This document shows positions 63,217 through 64,000 of a stretch of 64,000 nucleotides of DNA, in pieces. Source of the stretch: Actinoplanes regularis (GTDB lineage: Bacteria; Actinomycetota; Actinomycetes; Mycobacteriales; Micromonosporaceae); the NCBI RefSeq assembly GCF_900188005.1, contig NZ_FZNR01000032.1, positions 16,371 through 80,370 on the forward strand, written 5' to 3'. The position numbers and the translations under genes are program-made. Positions within the stretch are counted from its first letter, which is position 1. The number at the start of each line of letters is the position of its first letter. The notes under the pieces are model-generated. The model ran no database searches, was not told where the DNA came from, and saw nothing but the letters and a program-made list of their open reading frames with translations.

Positions 63217-63387
63217 GCCGGTCGGCCAGGTCGGGATCTGTCCGTGCTGGGCGTACGGGAGCAGGTGGCCGGTGCCGCACTGGTGGCATTCGTCGCCGGC
63301 GACGTCGGACCAGCTGTCACCGAACCAGTGGTGGTCGTCGTCCTCGCCGTCGGGGTGCTGGTGTCCGGGGACGACGATCGCGCACAT
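63193..63387 (-). pseudogene. Fragment of a two-CxxC hypothetical protein
   Basis: From ATG 63387 the frame gives 64 residues with CHQCGTGHLLPYAQHG near the end. The same frame stays open upstream to about 63561 and reads like protein (ERVDAQLAALGRWARRR, NEQALLVCDMCAIVVPG), adding a second CxxC, but it meets a stop with no start codon. The gene therefore seems to have lost its 5' end. With four cysteines it would have been a zinc-ribbon protein. Confidence 0.45.
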
Positions 63388-63565
63388 GTCGCAGACCAGT
63401 AGCGCCTGCTCGTTGACGGCGGCGGCGAGCGCGGCTGGATCGGTGCGGCGGCGGGCCCACCGGCCGAGCGCGGCCAGCTGGGCGTCGACGCGCTCCTGCC
63501 GACGGCGTGTGTGCTCGGTCAGCAGCGCGGTCTGCAGCCGGGAGGCAGCCGCCGAGAAAACCTAG

Positions 63566-64000
63566 GTCCGAATCACTAGACATTCCCGCCGAGCCTGCTA
63601 ACATTTCTCCCGTTGACAGCAGAGATCAGCTAAGACGCAGACGAAGCAGACCGAGCGTTACGCAGGGCCCGGACCCCGTTCCGTGGCTCGCTCGGCACAG
63701 CAGTGGGAAGTAAGCATCACCGCACGCAGCAAGGAAAGGTACGCGGAAGTGGAACGTAAGACCCTGACGTAATTCCAGGTCAGGGCGGGCGGGCCGATGC
63801 TGGTTTCGGGGCTCGCCGGGCAAGACAGTCCGTCGCACGTGCACGGGGCCATGAAGTCGCGTGGGGCTCCGACACCGGCGGACGGCACGACAGGCAGCAC
63901 AGCAATTTGGAAGCAGAGGAAAGGGAGGGCACGAACACCGTTGGATCGCCCGTCGCCGGGACGCAGTTCGACTCCGGCGCGGACACCGCAGTTTCCATCG
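63566..64000. other. Window end without recognisable gene
   Basis: The last 435 bases hold only short frames without family likeness or binding sites. The part 63566-63650 is less G+C-rich than its surroundings and could be a promoter or a junction of transferred DNA. I see no tRNA or repeat in it. Confidence 0.4.

Noticed and set aside
63611..63640. TTGACA at 63613 as a possible promoter near the window end
   Set aside because: The only TAAGAC-like -10 follows after 12 bases, too close for a normal promoter, and no gene follows.

Overview
The window is about 70 percent G+C with dense, often overlapping genes. It reads as the chromosome of a filamentous actinobacterium. A Micromonosporaceae member such as Actinoplanes is the most likely source, but this is inferred from gene content only: CebR-type operators before secreted glycoside hydrolases, CBM2 modules, a GPP34 protein, a DinB/maleylpyruvate-isomerase-fold protein, an XRE-TPR regulator and an nSTAND-WD40 protein. 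I saw no rRNA or tRNA gene.

Layout. 1-5.5 kb: a partial secreted protein, a large nSTAND NTPase with 14 near-identical WD40 repeats, and a small histidine kinase. 5.4-13.7 kb: a zinc-ribbon protein, a GNAT, a GH5/CBM2 cellulase translationally coupled to a second CBM2 protein behind a CebR operator, a degenerate HD-GYP response regulator, an epoxide hydrolase and a HAD hydrolase. 14.0-23.8 kb: two converging operons that look like one uncharacterised biosynthetic cluster. The plus-strand arm is XRE-TPR regulator, creatininase-like hydrolase and an extra glutamyl-tRNA synthetase. The minus-strand arm is radical SAM enzyme, archaeal-type SAM synthetase, GAMT-like methyltransferase, PhyH dioxygenase, NAD epimerase, FkbM methyltransferase and ATP-grasp enzyme. 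Twin palindromes precede the minus-strand operon.

24.1-27.1 kb: GPP34, APC permease and GNAT. 27.3-32.6 kb: a three-gene module (Vsr/DUF559-like nuclease, winged-helix protein, HerA-like ATPase with a frameshift) that is a candidate defence system. It lies directly upstream of a complete type I-G (formerly I-U) CRISPR-Cas operon (csb1, csb2, cas3, csb3, cas4-cas1, cas2; 32.6-41.1 kb) and an array of 41 repeats (41.3-44.2 kb). The first 15 repeats carry a different second base from the last 26, which records acquisition history. The array ends against the tail of a broken receiver-domain gene. An unrelated two-repeat mini-CRISPR lies at 45.7 kb.

45.9-53.2 kb: a GH5_8-type mannanase with its own CebR-like site, then a zone of decay with two IS110 transposase remnants, a broken M28 peptidase and a broken ChaA antiporter. 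This zone also holds a P450-ferredoxin pair next to a TetR regulator. 53.3-62.6 kb: a coherent gene set for alkyl-sulfate use: GMC alcohol oxidase, class III alkylsulfatase, TetR, MFS carrier, acyl-CoA ligase and aldehyde dehydrogenase. Two almost identical palindromes, each upstream of one half of the set, are probably the TetR operators. The last 1.4 kb holds only gene remnants.
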